From NCBI GenBank assembly GCA_963678465.1, contig OY782858.1, positions 3,286,001 through 3,350,000 on the forward strand: a stretch of DNA of 64,000 nt, read 5' to 3'. Position numbers and translations under genes: made by a program. The notes beneath the pieces were generated by a model, which was not told the DNA's origin, ran no database searches, and saw nothing but the letters and a program-made list of their open reading frames with translations. This document shows positions 1-8,341 of the stretch, in pieces. Numbering within the stretch: the stretch's first letter is position 1; each line of letters begins with the position of its first letter. The stretch is from Paludibacter sp963678465 (lineage in GTDB: Bacteria > Bacteroidota > Bacteroidia > Bacteroidales > Paludibacteraceae).

Positions 1-350
1 AATGCTATCCCTTTAGGTACGAAAATAATTAATCCTGCTATAGCTGCAAATATTGCTGCCACTAATACGGCGCCGGCAGCCGCATCTTTGGCTTTTCCGG
101 CCAGCTTGTTTTTGTCGGGCGACACTAAGTCTACAACTGTTTCAATGGCAGTATTCATGATTTCGGCACTCATTACAATGCCAAAACACAAAAGGCAGAT
201 CAGCCATTCGTTGAGCGAAATTCTGAAAAAGATGCCGCAAATCACCACAAACACAGCCATTACCAGATGAATCTTCATATTAATCTCTGATTTGAGTGCT
301 GCTTTTATGCCTTTGGCGGCATATCCAAAACTTTTTATTCTGTTTTTCAT
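1..350 (-). CDS. dgkA: Diacylglycerol/undecaprenol kinase, 3' end outside window
   Basis: Small integral-membrane lipid kinase of the DgkA family. It phosphorylates diacylglycerol or undecaprenol at the inner membrane. I translated it from the ATG at 350 reading down to base 1 (116 codons, no stop). Seen: an N-terminal amphipathic stretch (MKNRIKSFGYAAKG), then hydrophobic segments, the family core NEWLICLLCF..SAEIMNTAIE with the catalytic-type Glu, and the KAKDAAAGAVL motif that follows in this family. The stop codon lies beyond the window start, but about 120 residues is the normal size, so little is missing. Its start is about 100 bp beyond the efp stop, with the efp terminator between them, so it is probably its own unit. 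Function is assigned from family motifs; substrate preference is not visible. Confidence 0.9.
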   Translation of the reverse strand, partial: MKNRIKSFGYAAKGIKAALKSEINMKIHLVMAVFVVICGIFFRISLNEWLICLLCFGIVMSAEIMNTAIETVVDLVSPDKNKLAGKAKDAAAGAVLVAAIFAAIAGLIIFVPKGIA

Positions 351-381
351 AGCAACTGAACTTTTGTGATTGCAAATGTAT

Positions 382-415
382 AAAAAAATCCGACAAACTT
401 TGTTGTTTGTCGGAT
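382..415 (-). terminator. efp terminator
   Basis: An 11-bp perfect stem (388-398 with 405-415) closes a 6-nt loop. On the minus strand it is followed by a run of seven T (388-382). It lies 33 bp beyond the efp stop codon. Confidence 0.85.
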
Positions 416-447
416 TTGTAATTGGTTCAGTCTGATTTTATTGTCAA

Positions 448-1014
448 TTAAGCTTTTACACGTCCCAGGTAAGATCCGTCCCTTGTGTCGATTTCTATTG
501 TTTCACCTTCGGTGATAAACAAAGGTACACGGATAGTAGCGCCTGACTCAACAGTGGCAGGTTTAAGTGTATTGGTAGCTGTGTCACCTTTCATGCCGGG
601 TTCGGTATAAGTTACTTTCATTTGTACTTTTACGGGCATATCAGCGTAAAGTACAGTGTCGGTTGATGCATCCGAAACCACTTCTATGCTCATACCTTCG
701 AGCAGAAAATCAACGCCGTTGATCAGGTCGTGAGCGATGGGTTGTTGGTCGTAGGTTTCCTGATTCATAAAGATAAAATCGTCACCTTCTTTGTATACAA
801 ATTGAAATGGACGACGTTCTACGCGTACATCTTCCAGCTTTTCGCCAATATTAAAACGGCGTTCAATCACACGACCATCGACAACATCTTTAAGGGTGGT
901 ACGCATAAAAGTATTGCCTTTGCCTGGCTTTACATGGAGAAATTCTATAACGAAATACAACTTTCCATCCATACGGATACACGTTCCGTTTTTAATATCC
1001 TGAGCATTAATCAT
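448..1014 (-). CDS. efp: Elongation factor P
   Basis: EF-P, 188 residues, binds stalled ribosomes between the P and E sites and promotes peptide bonds at polyproline stretches. Seen: the N-terminal KOW-like domain with the exposed loop HVKPGKGNT, whose Lys32 corresponds to the modified lysine of E. coli EF-P (K34), followed by the OB domains with the C-terminal EF-P signature (IDTRDGSYLGR). Length is normal. No epmA or epmB gene is nearby, so nothing in the window says whether the lysine is modified. Monocistronic: its own promoter (1079-1049) upstream and its own terminator (415-382) downstream. Confidence 0.97.
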   Translation of the reverse strand: MINAQDIKNGTCIRMDGKLYFVIEFLHVKPGKGNTFMRTTLKDVVDGRVIERRFNIGEKLEDVRVERRPFQFVYKEGDDFIFMNQETYDQQPIAHDLINGVDFLLEGMSIEVVSDASTDTVLYADMPVKVQMKVTYTEPGMKGDTATNTLKPATVESGATIRVPLFITEGETIEIDTRDGSYLGRVKA

Positions 1015-1048
1015 GAAGTAATTTTTTTATAAGTTTATTTTCAGGCTG

Positions 1049-1079
1049 CAAAATTACGATTTTAATTCTAAATATCAAA
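1049..1079 (-). promoter_or_regulatory. efp promoter, Bacteroidota type
   Basis: On the minus strand, TTTG (1079-1076), 19 bp, then TAATTTTG (1056-1049). This matches the Bacteroidota housekeeping sigma consensus TTTG / TAnnTTTG with ideal spacing. The ATG of efp follows 34 bp later. Confidence 0.75.
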
Positions 1080-1101
1080 ATTAATTGATATACATAATAT
1101 T

Positions 1102-1135
1102 ACAACAGCTCTGCAAGTTTTTGCAGAGCTGTTGT
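1102..1135 (-). terminator. argG terminator
   Basis: A perfect 15-bp stem (1102-1116 with 1121-1135) with a 4-nt loop, 31 bp beyond the argG stop. The tract after it on the minus strand is A/T-rich but not a pure T run. Confidence 0.75.
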
Positions 1136-1166
1136 TCGTGATCATTTAGTTTTATTGTTTCGAATC

Positions 1167-2366
1167 TTATTTTTCGTTCCTTTTCTGAACGTTGTAATAG
1201 ATCTTCATTTGGTTGCCAAGGATTTTTGTGAATCCTTTTACGTCGTCGGCACTCCAGGCGCGATTAACTTCGCCGTATTCGCCAAAATCAGTTTTCATTA
1301 AATCGAATGAGCTTTCGACACCTACAAGGGTATAGTTGTAGGGACGAAGTTTTACGATCACTGTTCCGGTTACATTTTGTTGCGAGCTTTGCAGGAATTG
1401 CTCAATGTCGCGCATAACGGGTTCAAGATATTGAGCTTCGTGCAGGAACATGCCATACCAGTTGCCCAATTGATCTTTCCAGTACTGCTGCCATTTGGTA
1501 AGCGTGTGCTTTTCGAGCATTTTGTGGGCGTTGATAATCAGTAATGGTGCTGCGGCTTCGAACCCAACACGGCCCTTGATGCCAATGATAGTGTCGCCAA
1601 TGTGCATATCGCGACCAATACCATATTTATTGGCTATTTCTTCGAGCTGATTAATAAGCAGTACTTTGTTTACGTTGGTTTGTCCGTTAACGGCACAAAT
1701 TTCGCCGTTTTCGAAACTTATAGTAACAGTTTCTTCGCCTTCTTTTTCAACCTGACTTGGATAGGCCGATTCGGGTAAGGTCTGTTCTGATTTTAATGTT
1801 TCTTTTCCTCCGATTGATGTTCCCCACAAACCTTTGTTGATAGAGTATTCCATTTTAGTGAAATCGGCCACAAAACCATGTTCCTTCAGGTAGTTTATTT
1901 CGTATTCGCGGGTCAACACCATGTCGCGTGTGGGCGTAAGAATTTTGATGTTGGGCGCAAGAACGTCGAATGTCAGATCGAAGCGAACCTGGTCGTTGCC
2001 GGCTCCGGTGCTTCCGTGAGCTACATATTGAGCATCAATTTCTTTGGCGTAATTGATAATAGCAATGGCCTGAAAAATACGCTCAGAGCTTACTGAAATA
2101 GGATAAGTGCCATTACGAAGTACATTGCCGAACACCATGTATTTGATGCTTTTTTCGTAATACTCCTGAGTTACATCAAGTGTAACGTGGCTTTTGGCGC
2201 CTAAGCGGTAGGCTTTATCTTCAATTATTTTTAATTCAGTTTCGCTGAAACCTCCGGTGTTGGCAACAGCTGTATGAACTTCGTATCCTTTTTCCTGTGC
2301 TAAATACATGGCACAAAACGAAGTGTCAAGACCTCCGCTGAATGCTAACAAAACTTTTTCTTTCAT
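1167..2366 (-). CDS. argG: Argininosuccinate synthase
   Basis: Joins citrulline and aspartate using ATP to make argininosuccinate, the penultimate step of arginine synthesis, in the cytoplasm. Seen: the N-terminal PP-loop AFSGGLDTSF (residues 8-17), the HGSTGAGNDQVRF substrate-binding segment near residue 120, and a standard length of 399. It is the last gene of an argR-GNAT-argG run: the GNAT stop is 39 bp upstream of this start, and a strong terminator follows. The rest of the arginine pathway is not in the window. Confidence 0.97.
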   Translation of the reverse strand: MKEKVLLAFSGGLDTSFCAMYLAQEKGYEVHTAVANTGGFSETELKIIEDKAYRLGAKSHVTLDVTQEYYEKSIKYMVFGNVLRNGTYPISVSSERIFQAIAIINYAKEIDAQYVAHGSTGAGNDQVRFDLTFDVLAPNIKILTPTRDMVLTREYEINYLKEHGFVADFTKMEYSINKGLWGTSIGGKETLKSEQTLPESAYPSQVEKEGEETVTISFENGEICAVNGQTNVNKVLLINQLEEIANKYGIGRDMHIGDTIIGIKGRVGFEAAAPLLIINAHKMLEKHTLTKWQQYWKDQLGNWYGMFLHEAQYLEPVMRDIEQFLQSSQQNVTGTVIVKLRPYNYTLVGVESSFDLMKTDFGEYGEVNRAWSADDVKGFTKILGNQMKIYYNVQKRNEK

Positions 2367-2405
2367 TTTTCAATACTTTATAATGATTGAACCTATCTTC
2401 TTTTT

Positions 2406-2969
2406 TTATTTTTCTTTCTCTTTTTCAGGATCGAACAGCATTCCTGTGCACAAGCAGTGTTTACGGTTGGTGCGTTGCAAAATGTCGTAATTCACGCAGC
2501 TCTGACAACCTTTCCAAAAAGATTCATCATCGGTGAGTTCTGAGAAAGTAACCGGCTTGTATCCCAATTCCGAATTTATTTTCATAACAGCCAAACCTGT
2601 AGTGAGCCCGAAAATTTTAGCATTTGGATATCGTTGGCGCGAAAGTTCGAATGCCTTTCTTTTGATGCGTTTGGCCAGGCCGTGTCCTCTGAATTTATCC
2701 ACGACGATAAGCCCTGAATTGGCAACAAATTTCTTGTTTCCCCAGGTTTCGATGTAACAAAATCCGGCGAACTCGTCTCCGGCGAGAGCAATAATGGCTT
2801 TTCCTTCTTTAATTTTTTGCTCGATATATTCGGGCGAGCGACGGGCAATACCCGTTCCGCGTACTTTGGCTGCATCTGCTATTGTTGTAAGAATAGTGTC
2901 AACATAGCCTAAGTATTTTTCGTCAGCAATTTGTACCGTTATTTCTTCAACGGTAATATCTTTGTTCAT
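2406..2969 (-). CDS. GNAT N-acyltransferase of the arginine cluster
   Basis: A 187-residue GNAT-fold protein. Seen: the acyl-CoA loop RGHGLAKRIKR (around residues 93-103) in the usual position after the VVDKF strand, and an unusual C-terminal tail with C155, C158, C172 and C174 (CxxC...CxC), which looks metal-binding. It lies between argR and argG on the same strand with gaps of 54 and 39 bp, so it is very probably co-transcribed. Known: Bacteroides makes arginine through N-succinylated intermediates, and the enzyme for the first acylation is less well assigned than the later steps. Inference: this protein could acylate glutamate or another pathway intermediate. The family alone does not prove the substrate. 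Confidence 0.8.
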   Translation of the reverse strand: MNKDITVEEITVQIADEKYLGYVDTILTTIADAAKVRGTGIARRSPEYIEQKIKEGKAIIALAGDEFAGFCYIETWGNKKFVANSGLIVVDKFRGHGLAKRIKRKAFELSRQRYPNAKIFGLTTGLAVMKINSELGYKPVTFSELTDDESFWKGCQSCVNYDILQRTNRKHCLCTGMLFDPEKEKEK

Positions 2970-3023
2970 ACTCTTTTTGAATGTTTTTTGTCTTGCTCTT
3001 TGTTTGTTCTTTTTGGAGCTTGT

Positions 3024-3497
3024 TTATTCTTCTTTTTCTGCAAAAGTGTGATTCATCATGTGGAGAATGTCCTCGCGACTTACTCCTTCACGGGGAATAA
3101 CAAGAATTGTGTCATCTCCGGCAATAGTGCCAAGTATTACATCGGTTGCTTTATTGTCGATGTCCCAGGCTATGGCACTTGCGTATCCGGGTTTTGTTTT
3201 TACTACAGCCAAATGTCCCGAAAAATCGAGGCTCAGTACGGCGCCGTGCGAAATAAGAGTGTTAACTGTAGGTTGCGTTGGTATTGGTTTATTATAGGAT
3301 GGTAAAATATATTTATATGTTCCATTGGATAGCGGAGTTTTGGCTACTTTAAGTAGCTTTAAATCGCGCGATAGTGTTGCTTGTGTAATTTCGCACTGTC
3401 GTTCGATCAGCATCCTTAATAACTCCTCCTGACTCCCCACTACATTTGAGCGAAGGATCTCCGAGATAATTTGTAAACGGTTACGCTTGTTTTTCAT
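3024..3497 (-). CDS. argR: Arginine repressor ArgR
   Basis: Hexameric arginine-sensing regulator, 157 residues. Seen: the N-terminal winged helix (roughly 1-70) with the recognition helix QATLSRDLKLLK, and the C-terminal arginine-binding domain with the GTIAGDDTILVIPRE motif (around 121-135). First gene of the argR-GNAT-argG unit. A consensus promoter lies at 3655-3625, and a possible ARG box lies further upstream at 3725-3738. The expected role is arginine-dependent control of its own operon and of other arginine genes elsewhere. Confidence 0.95.
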   Translation of the reverse strand: MKNKRNRLQIISEILRSNVVGSQEELLRMLIERQCEITQATLSRDLKLLKVAKTPLSNGTYKYILPSYNKPIPTQPTVNTLISHGAVLSLDFSGHLAVVKTKPGYASAIAWDIDNKATDVILGTIAGDDTILVIPREGVSREDILHMMNHTFAEKEE

Positions 3498-3624
3498 TTT
3501 ATTATATTTATTGTTTGGTTGAAAGGAACTAAATCAGATAAATAAAAAATGCTCTCCTACGGCTCTTATTCATTACATGTGCATTTCTGTAGATCAAAAA
3601 ATGGATATTTATTGATTCAGACTG

Positions 3625-3655
3625 CAAAAGTACGACAAGTTTTGCATTTTGGCAA
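3625..3655 (-). promoter_or_regulatory. argR operon promoter
   Basis: On the minus strand TTG (3655-3653), 20 bp, TACTTTTG (3632-3625), giving a start near 3618 and a leader of about 120 nt. The 473-bp space 3498-3970 holds this promoter, the ARG-box candidate and the rny terminator. I see no convincing gene in it. Confidence 0.7.
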
Positions 3656-3724
3656 CAATATAAGGATTAAATATACAAAAAATATCAGAATAAGTTGATT
3701 TTATTGATGTTTTTTATAAATAAA

Positions 3725-3738
3725 TGCATTTATATGCA
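3725..3738. promoter_or_regulatory. Candidate ARG box
   Basis: A perfect palindrome with arms TGCAT and ATGCA and a 4-bp A/T spacer. This has the geometry of the ArgR half-sites known from E. coli and Bacillus. Further TGCAT half-sites flank it at 3743-3747. It sits about 110 bp upstream of the predicted argR start site, which is farther than is usual for simple repression, so the call is tentative. Confidence 0.4.
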
Positions 3739-3881
3739 GAAATGCATGTTTTTTTATCCCTGCAAAATCTGTAATAAAATACATATTTATTAATCAGTAA
3801 TTGTGGACTCCCGCTTTTTTTTTTGCTTACAGGGCGTTTGAAGCGTTGATGTTTGGCTCTTTGGGTTAAGATGAAAGAGAC

Positions 3882-3921
3882 AAAAAAACGACGAAGGAGA
3901 AATTTCTCCTTCGTCGTTTTT
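3882..3921 (-). terminator. rny terminator
   Basis: A continuous 30-bp palindrome (3888-3917) with seven A on its left, which is a T run for minus-strand RNA, and five T on its right. It lies 54 bp beyond the rny stop, and its symmetry means it could work in both directions. Confidence 0.9.
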
Positions 3922-3970
3922 GGGGTTGCTTTTAAAGCAGTTATTTGTTTTTTATCCTTTCCGAAATAAA

Positions 3971-5491
3971 TCATTTCGCGTAGCTTACTGCTCTTGTTTC
4001 GCGGATGACAGTAATTTTTACCTGTCCCGGGTAAGTCATTTCATCCTGGATTTTTTTAGCGATATCGAACGAGAGTAATTCTGTTTCTTTATCATCTATT
4101 TTATCGGCTCCAACAATTACGCGTAGCTCGCGACCAGCCTGTATAGCATAAGTTTTGAGAACTCCGGGGTAGGAGAGGGCCAGACTTTCTAAATCGTTCA
4201 GTCGTTTGATATAAGCTTCAACAATCTCGCGACGTGCGCCAGGGCGCGCTCCCGAAATGGCATCGCAAACCTGAACGATAGGAGCGATCAATGTTTCCAT
4301 TTCCACTTCATCATGGTGAGCACCTACAGCGTTGCAAATGTCCGGTTTTTCTTTGTATTTTTCGCACAAACGCATACCAAGAATAGCGTGTGGCAATTCC
4401 GGTTCGTCATCAGGCACTTTACCTATATCGTGGAGCAGACCGGCGCGTTTTGCTTTTTTAGGGTTTAAGCCAAGTTCGGAGGCCATAGTGGCGCAAAGAT
4501 TGGCTACTTCGCGTGAGTGCTGCAACAGATTTTGTCCGTAAGACGAACGGTATTTCATTTTCCCTACCATGCGAATAAGTTCGGGATGCAGGCCATGAAT
4601 ACCGAGGTCGATGGTGGTGCGTTTGCCAATTTCGATAATTTCTTCCTCTACCTGTTTGTGAACTTTGTTAACAACTTCCTCGATACGTGCCGGGTGTATA
4701 CGTCCATCGGTAACAAGTTGGTGTAGCGATAAACGTGCAATTTCGCGACGGACAGGATCGAATGCCGAGAGCACAATGGCTTCGGGGGTGTCATCTACAA
4801 TGATTTCTACTCCGGTAGCGGCTTCGAGTGCGCGGATATTACGACCTTCGCGACCGATGATGCGGCCTTTGATCTCGTCAGATTCAATATGGAATACAGT
4901 TACCGAGTTTTCGATGGCTGTTTCAGTGGCCACACGCTGAATGCTCTGAACGACTATTTTTTTTGCTTCTTTGTTGGCCGTCATTTTTGCTTCTTCCATT
5001 ATATCGTTGATGTACGACATGGCTTCGGTTTTTGCTTCTTCCTTCATGGCTTCTACTAGTCGCTCTTTGGCCTGGTCGGCCGACAAGCCGGAGATGGCTT
5101 CGAGTTGTTCGTGCGCCTGACGGCTCAAGTGTTCAAGGTCTTTTTTCTTATTTTCGAGCAAGCTGAGTTGTTGCTCGTGAGTTTCGCGAAGTACTTCTAC
5201 TTCGTTTATTTTCCGTTGCATTTCACCTTGTTTCTGGTTGAGCTGCATTTCGCGTTGCTGCAGTTTTACTTCTTTTTCCTGTACTTTAGCATTGCGTTGC
5301 ATCACTTGTTGTTCGTGTTCGGCTTTGAGTGCAATAAATTTTTCTTTTGCTTCTATCAGTTTGTTTTTCTTGAGTAGCTCGGCCTCAGCCTCAGCCTCCA
5401 GCCTTGCTCTTTTGTTGAAAACCCTTAAAAGAACCACTGTTCCTCCGGTTCCCAACGCAAAGGCGATGATTCCTATTATTATTGATGTCAT
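3971..5491 (-). CDS. rny: Ribonuclease Y
   Basis: Membrane-anchored endoribonuclease that starts mRNA decay. Seen in order: one N-terminal membrane helix (residues 3-22), a long charged coiled coil (about 25-190), a KH domain with the GRIIGREGRNIRALE loop (near 210-225), and an HD domain with LLQHSREV and GLLHDIGK carrying the metal-binding His-Asp pair, plus GAHHDE downstream. At 506 residues it is close to the family norm of about 520. It follows zapA on the same strand with a 167-bp gap holding a candidate structured RNA, and ends at its own terminator. Confidence 0.97.
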   Translation of the reverse strand: MTSIIIGIIAFALGTGGTVVLLRVFNKRARLEAEAEAELLKKNKLIEAKEKFIALKAEHEQQVMQRNAKVQEKEVKLQQREMQLNQKQGEMQRKINEVEVLRETHEQQLSLLENKKKDLEHLSRQAHEQLEAISGLSADQAKERLVEAMKEEAKTEAMSYINDIMEEAKMTANKEAKKIVVQSIQRVATETAIENSVTVFHIESDEIKGRIIGREGRNIRALEAATGVEIIVDDTPEAIVLSAFDPVRREIARLSLHQLVTDGRIHPARIEEVVNKVHKQVEEEIIEIGKRTTIDLGIHGLHPELIRMVGKMKYRSSYGQNLLQHSREVANLCATMASELGLNPKKAKRAGLLHDIGKVPDDEPELPHAILGMRLCEKYKEKPDICNAVGAHHDEVEMETLIAPIVQVCDAISGARPGARREIVEAYIKRLNDLESLALSYPGVLKTYAIQAGRELRVIVGADKIDDKETELLSFDIAKKIQDEMTYPGQVKITVIRETRAVSYAK

Positions 5492-5557
5492 GATACTTAT
5501 TGTGTTGTTTTTAAATTAATTGTTTGTATATGTTGATTGATTCATTGTTATAGTTAT

Positions 5558-5637
5558 AAAAAAAAAGCATTCCGAAGATAGAATCCACACAAATCAATTG
5601 ATTTGAATGAATAATCCATCAGCGCAATGCGGGTAAA
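5558..5637 (-). ncRNA. Candidate small structured RNA between zapA and rny (6S-like position)
   Basis: On the minus strand a GCATT/AATGC closing stem (5630-5626 with 5571-5567) is followed directly by nine T (5566-5558). Inside, GATGGA (5620-5615) can pair with TCTATC (G-U allowed), and a 14-bp palindrome (5592-5605) forms the tip. The result is a rod with internal loops that ends like an intrinsic terminator. In proteobacteria the 6S RNA gene lies just downstream of zapA, and this piece is in the same place. Inference only: it could be a 6S-type RNA, another sRNA, or just the zapA terminator. Confidence 0.45.
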
Positions 5638-5658
5638 ATACAAAGTGTAAACGAAACG

Positions 5659-5958
5659 TTATTTTTTAGTAAGCAAAGTTTTTAATTCTTCGTCGAGATG
5701 TTTAATCTTTTCGGCCATCGGTACTAAGTCCTGGTCTATTTCTTGTTTTGATAAGGCAACGGCTAATCTGAAGGCTACTAAAACAAGTATTTCTTCAGTG
5801 GCTCGCTGGCTGTAAATTTTCTGGTACTCATCCAGAAACCTGACAACAAGTTTTTCTGCTTTCCGGTATATTTCCTCATCTTTTCGGGCAATATTCAGAG
5901 GCATTCTGAAACCGCCTATTTGGATGTGGATTTTAAATATTTCTTCGTTTTTATTCAT
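5659..5958 (-). CDS. zapA: Cell division protein ZapA
   Basis: A 99-residue ZapA-family protein that binds FtsZ and promotes bundling of its filaments at mid-cell. Seen: the N-terminal IQIGGFRMPLNI strand region, a YRKAEKLV helix, and a C-terminal coiled coil rich in K/E. Its start follows the stop of the 97-residue coiled-coil gene by 5 bp, so the two are translated from one message and probably act together. Confidence 0.9.
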   Translation of the reverse strand: MNKNEEIFKIHIQIGGFRMPLNIARKDEEIYRKAEKLVVRFLDEYQKIYSQRATEEILVLVAFRLAVALSKQEIDQDLVPMAEKIKHLDEELKTLLTKK

Positions 5959-5963
5959 ACGCT

Positions 5964-6257
5964 TTATTCATCTAAAAGCGCTAAACATTTGTCAATTTCC
6001 CGCACCATTTTGTTTATTCGTTGCTTCGATTCGTTACGGTCTTCCTGACTGATACCTAAATTTCGGGCAATGCGTAAATGGTCGTAATTTTTCCGAAGTT
6101 CAAGAACATCCTGATGAGCATGCATTAGATCGGTGTGTTTCCGTTCCAGTTCGGCTTTTAACTCGGCATTTTGTTCCTGTAATGACTGGTACTCTGACAT
6201 CAGTTTTCGCAGTTTTAATTCAAATGCGTCTATAAGTTCTTCGTATCTGTTGGTCAT
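5964..6257 (-). CDS. Coiled-coil protein preceding zapA (ZapB-like)
   Basis: 97 residues, almost all predicted coiled coil (heptads through residues 8-60, rich in E, K, L and Q), with no signal peptide or membrane segment. It is the first gene of a tight pair with zapA (5-bp gap). Bacteroidota often carry such a short coiled-coil gene just before zapA. By analogy with the ZapA-ZapB partnership it may link ZapA to other division parts. Sequence this simple does not allow a firm family call. Confidence 0.7.
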   Translation of the reverse strand: MTNRYEELIDAFELKLRKLMSEYQSLQEQNAELKAELERKHTDLMHAHQDVLELRKNYDHLRIARNLGISQEDRNESKQRINKMVREIDKCLALLDE

Positions 6258-6486
6258 TTTATCGGTAAATTCGACACAAAAATAGTATTTTGCTTTGAAT
6301 TAATAAAATTTATCGGGTCTTTTTCGATAAGTTATTTGAAATCTTTAATTTATAGTTAAAGATAAACAGATTAGGAAACGGAAGAATTCTGTATTTTGAA
6401 ACACCAGTTTTGGTTTTCAGGGGTCAGTGGGGGGATGGCACAGAAAACTAAAAGCAGGGAAACCGGAAGGTGTTGTTTTAAAACAT

Positions 6487-6532
6487 TTTTCGGATAAACG
6501 AATCAGTAAATGCTGACTTGTTTATCCGAAAA
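6487..6532 (-). other. Hairpin downstream of glnS
   Basis: A 13-bp stem (6487-6499 with 6520-6532) whose outer base pairs are the T/A runs themselves, so there is no free T tail. It lies 21 bp past the glnS stop and may end that transcript. The rest of the 296-bp space 6258-6553 is A/T-rich and holds only a weak -7-like box (TATTTTTG, 6284-6277) ahead of the coiled-coil gene. Confidence 0.45.
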
Positions 6533-6553
6533 ACAATGTAATCCAAAAGTTTT

Positions 6554-8245
6554 TTATTTGTTTTGCTCCTTTGCCCAGCTATCTTTCAAAGATACGGTAC
6601 GGTTGAAAACAAGATGATCGGGAGTTGAATCAGGATCAATATTAAAATATCCGATACGCTGGAACTGAAAATGGTCTAAAGCTTTGGCATTTTGGAGTGA
6701 CGGTTCTACATAACAGTTTGTAAGCACTTTGAGTGAATCGGGATTTAGTAACTCACGGAAATCGCGTGGGTCGGCCGATGGATTTTCGACGCTAAACAAG
6801 CGGTCGTAGAGTCGGACTTCGGCTTTGATGGCTTGAGCTGCCGACACCCAATGCAGTGTACCTTTTACTTTACGGCTCGATTCCGGCATGCCACTTTTTG
6901 TCATTTCATCGTATTCGCAATAAATTTCCTCGATATTGCCGTCCTCATCTTTTTTGCAGCCTGTGCATTTCACAATATAAGCGCTTTTCAGACGAACTTC
7001 CTGGCCGGGAGTCATCCGGAAAAACTTCTTCGGTGCATCTTCCATGAAATCTTCACGCTCGATGTAAAGCTCACGTGAGAATGGAATTTGTCGTGTTCCT
7101 GCTGATTCATCCTCTGGATTATTTCCGGTTTCCATCATTTCAACCAATCCTTCGGGATAGTTTGTAATAATAAGTTTTACCGGATTGATAACTGCATTGA
7201 CACGGGTAGCTGTTTTGTTTAGGTTTTCACGCACAGCGTGTTCCAATAGTCCTATGTCGTTCTGAGCTTCAAACTTTGTATACCCGATTTTGTCGATAAA
7301 ATTGTGAATGGCTTGTGGAGAATAACCACGACGGCGCAAACCGCAAATAGTAGGCATGCGCGGATCGTCCCAGCCACTTACCAATCCTTCCTGAACAAGT
7401 TGAAGCATTTTGCGCTTACTCATTACTGTGTAGGTCAGATTTAAACGGTTGAATTCAATCTGGCGCGGACGATAATCAGATGTTTTAAACTGATCGATAA
7501 ACCAGTCGTAAAGTGGGCGATGTACTTCAAACTCCAAAGTACACAACGAATGTGTTACTCCCTCGAAGTAATCCGATTGACCGTGTGCGTAATCATACAT
7601 CGGATAAGCTTTCCATTTCCAACCTGTACGGTGATGCGGGTGTGAAGTGATGATGCGATACATCAATGGATCGCGAAAATGCATATTGGGCGATGCCATG
7701 TCAATTTTAGCGCGCAACACCATAGCTCCTTCCGGTATTTCGCCGGTATTCATTTTATAGAAAAGCGCAAGATTTTCGTCCACAGGCCGGTTCCGGTATG
7801 GACTTTCGGTGCCGGGAACTGTAGGTGAGCCTTTCTGTTTGGCAATGGTCTCGGCCGATTGTTCGTCGATATAGGCTTTTCCTTGTTTAATTAATTCAAC
7901 TGCCAAGTCCCAGAGTTGTTGGAAATAATCGGAGGCATAATATATGTTGGTCCACTGATATCCAAGCCACTGAATGTCCTCCTGTATAGAATCGACGTAC
8001 TCAACATCTTCTTTCACCGGATTGGTGTCGTCGAAGCGAAGGTTGCAAACACCGCCATAATTGCGTGCGATACCGAAATCGAGGCAGATTGCCTTGGCGT
8101 GACCTATGTGCAGATAGCCATTGGGCTCAGGCGGAAAGCGGGTCTGAATACGGCTTCCGTTTTTGCCATCGGCAAGATCCTGTTCTACAAAAGTCTCAAT
8201 AAAATTCAGACTTTTCTTTGGTGCTTCTTCGTTCATTGTTTCCAT
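6554..8245 (-). CDS. glnS: Glutaminyl-tRNA synthetase
   Basis: Charges tRNA(Gln) with glutamine. Class I synthetase with FPPEPNGYLHIGHAKA (the HIGH motif near residue 47) and the KMSKS-equivalent MSKRK near residue 290, followed by the two beta-barrel anticodon-binding domains typical of GlnRS (563 residues; family about 550). A second ATG four codons in could be the true start. It stands between lpxA and zapA on the same strand, with hairpins on both sides, and is probably its own transcript. Confidence 0.97.
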   Translation of the reverse strand: METMNEEAPKKSLNFIETFVEQDLADGKNGSRIQTRFPPEPNGYLHIGHAKAICLDFGIARNYGGVCNLRFDDTNPVKEDVEYVDSIQEDIQWLGYQWTNIYYASDYFQQLWDLAVELIKQGKAYIDEQSAETIAKQKGSPTVPGTESPYRNRPVDENLALFYKMNTGEIPEGAMVLRAKIDMASPNMHFRDPLMYRIITSHPHHRTGWKWKAYPMYDYAHGQSDYFEGVTHSLCTLEFEVHRPLYDWFIDQFKTSDYRPRQIEFNRLNLTYTVMSKRKMLQLVQEGLVSGWDDPRMPTICGLRRRGYSPQAIHNFIDKIGYTKFEAQNDIGLLEHAVRENLNKTATRVNAVINPVKLIITNYPEGLVEMMETGNNPEDESAGTRQIPFSRELYIEREDFMEDAPKKFFRMTPGQEVRLKSAYIVKCTGCKKDEDGNIEEIYCEYDEMTKSGMPESSRKVKGTLHWVSAAQAIKAEVRLYDRLFSVENPSADPRDFRELLNPDSLKVLTNCYVEPSLQNAKALDHFQFQRIGYFNIDPDSTPDHLVFNRTVSLKDSWAKEQNK

Positions 8246-8283
8246 AAAACTAAAGTATTTATGAGTAAGATATTAATACAGTT

Positions 8284-8316
8284 AATGTCAGGTGTAAAGA
8301 AAATACACCTGACATT
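8284..8316. other. Hairpin between lpxA and glnS
   Basis: A perfect 13-bp stem (8284-8296 with 8304-8316). The T run is on its right side, so it has terminator form only for plus-strand RNA, yet both flanking genes run on the minus strand. It may still fold in the lpxA-glnS read-through RNA. Confidence 0.4.
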
Positions 8317-8341
8317 TTTTTCTATTGCCGCTTAACGCTTA

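Noticed and set aside
3714..3974. 86-residue open frame on the minus strand between rny and argR
   Set aside because: It runs through the rny terminator stem, is rich in K/F/Y as expected of A/T-rich noise, and has no recognisable domain.
8284..8316. Terminator of lpxA
   Set aside because: The T run is on the wrong strand for minus-strand transcription, so I list it only as a hairpin.
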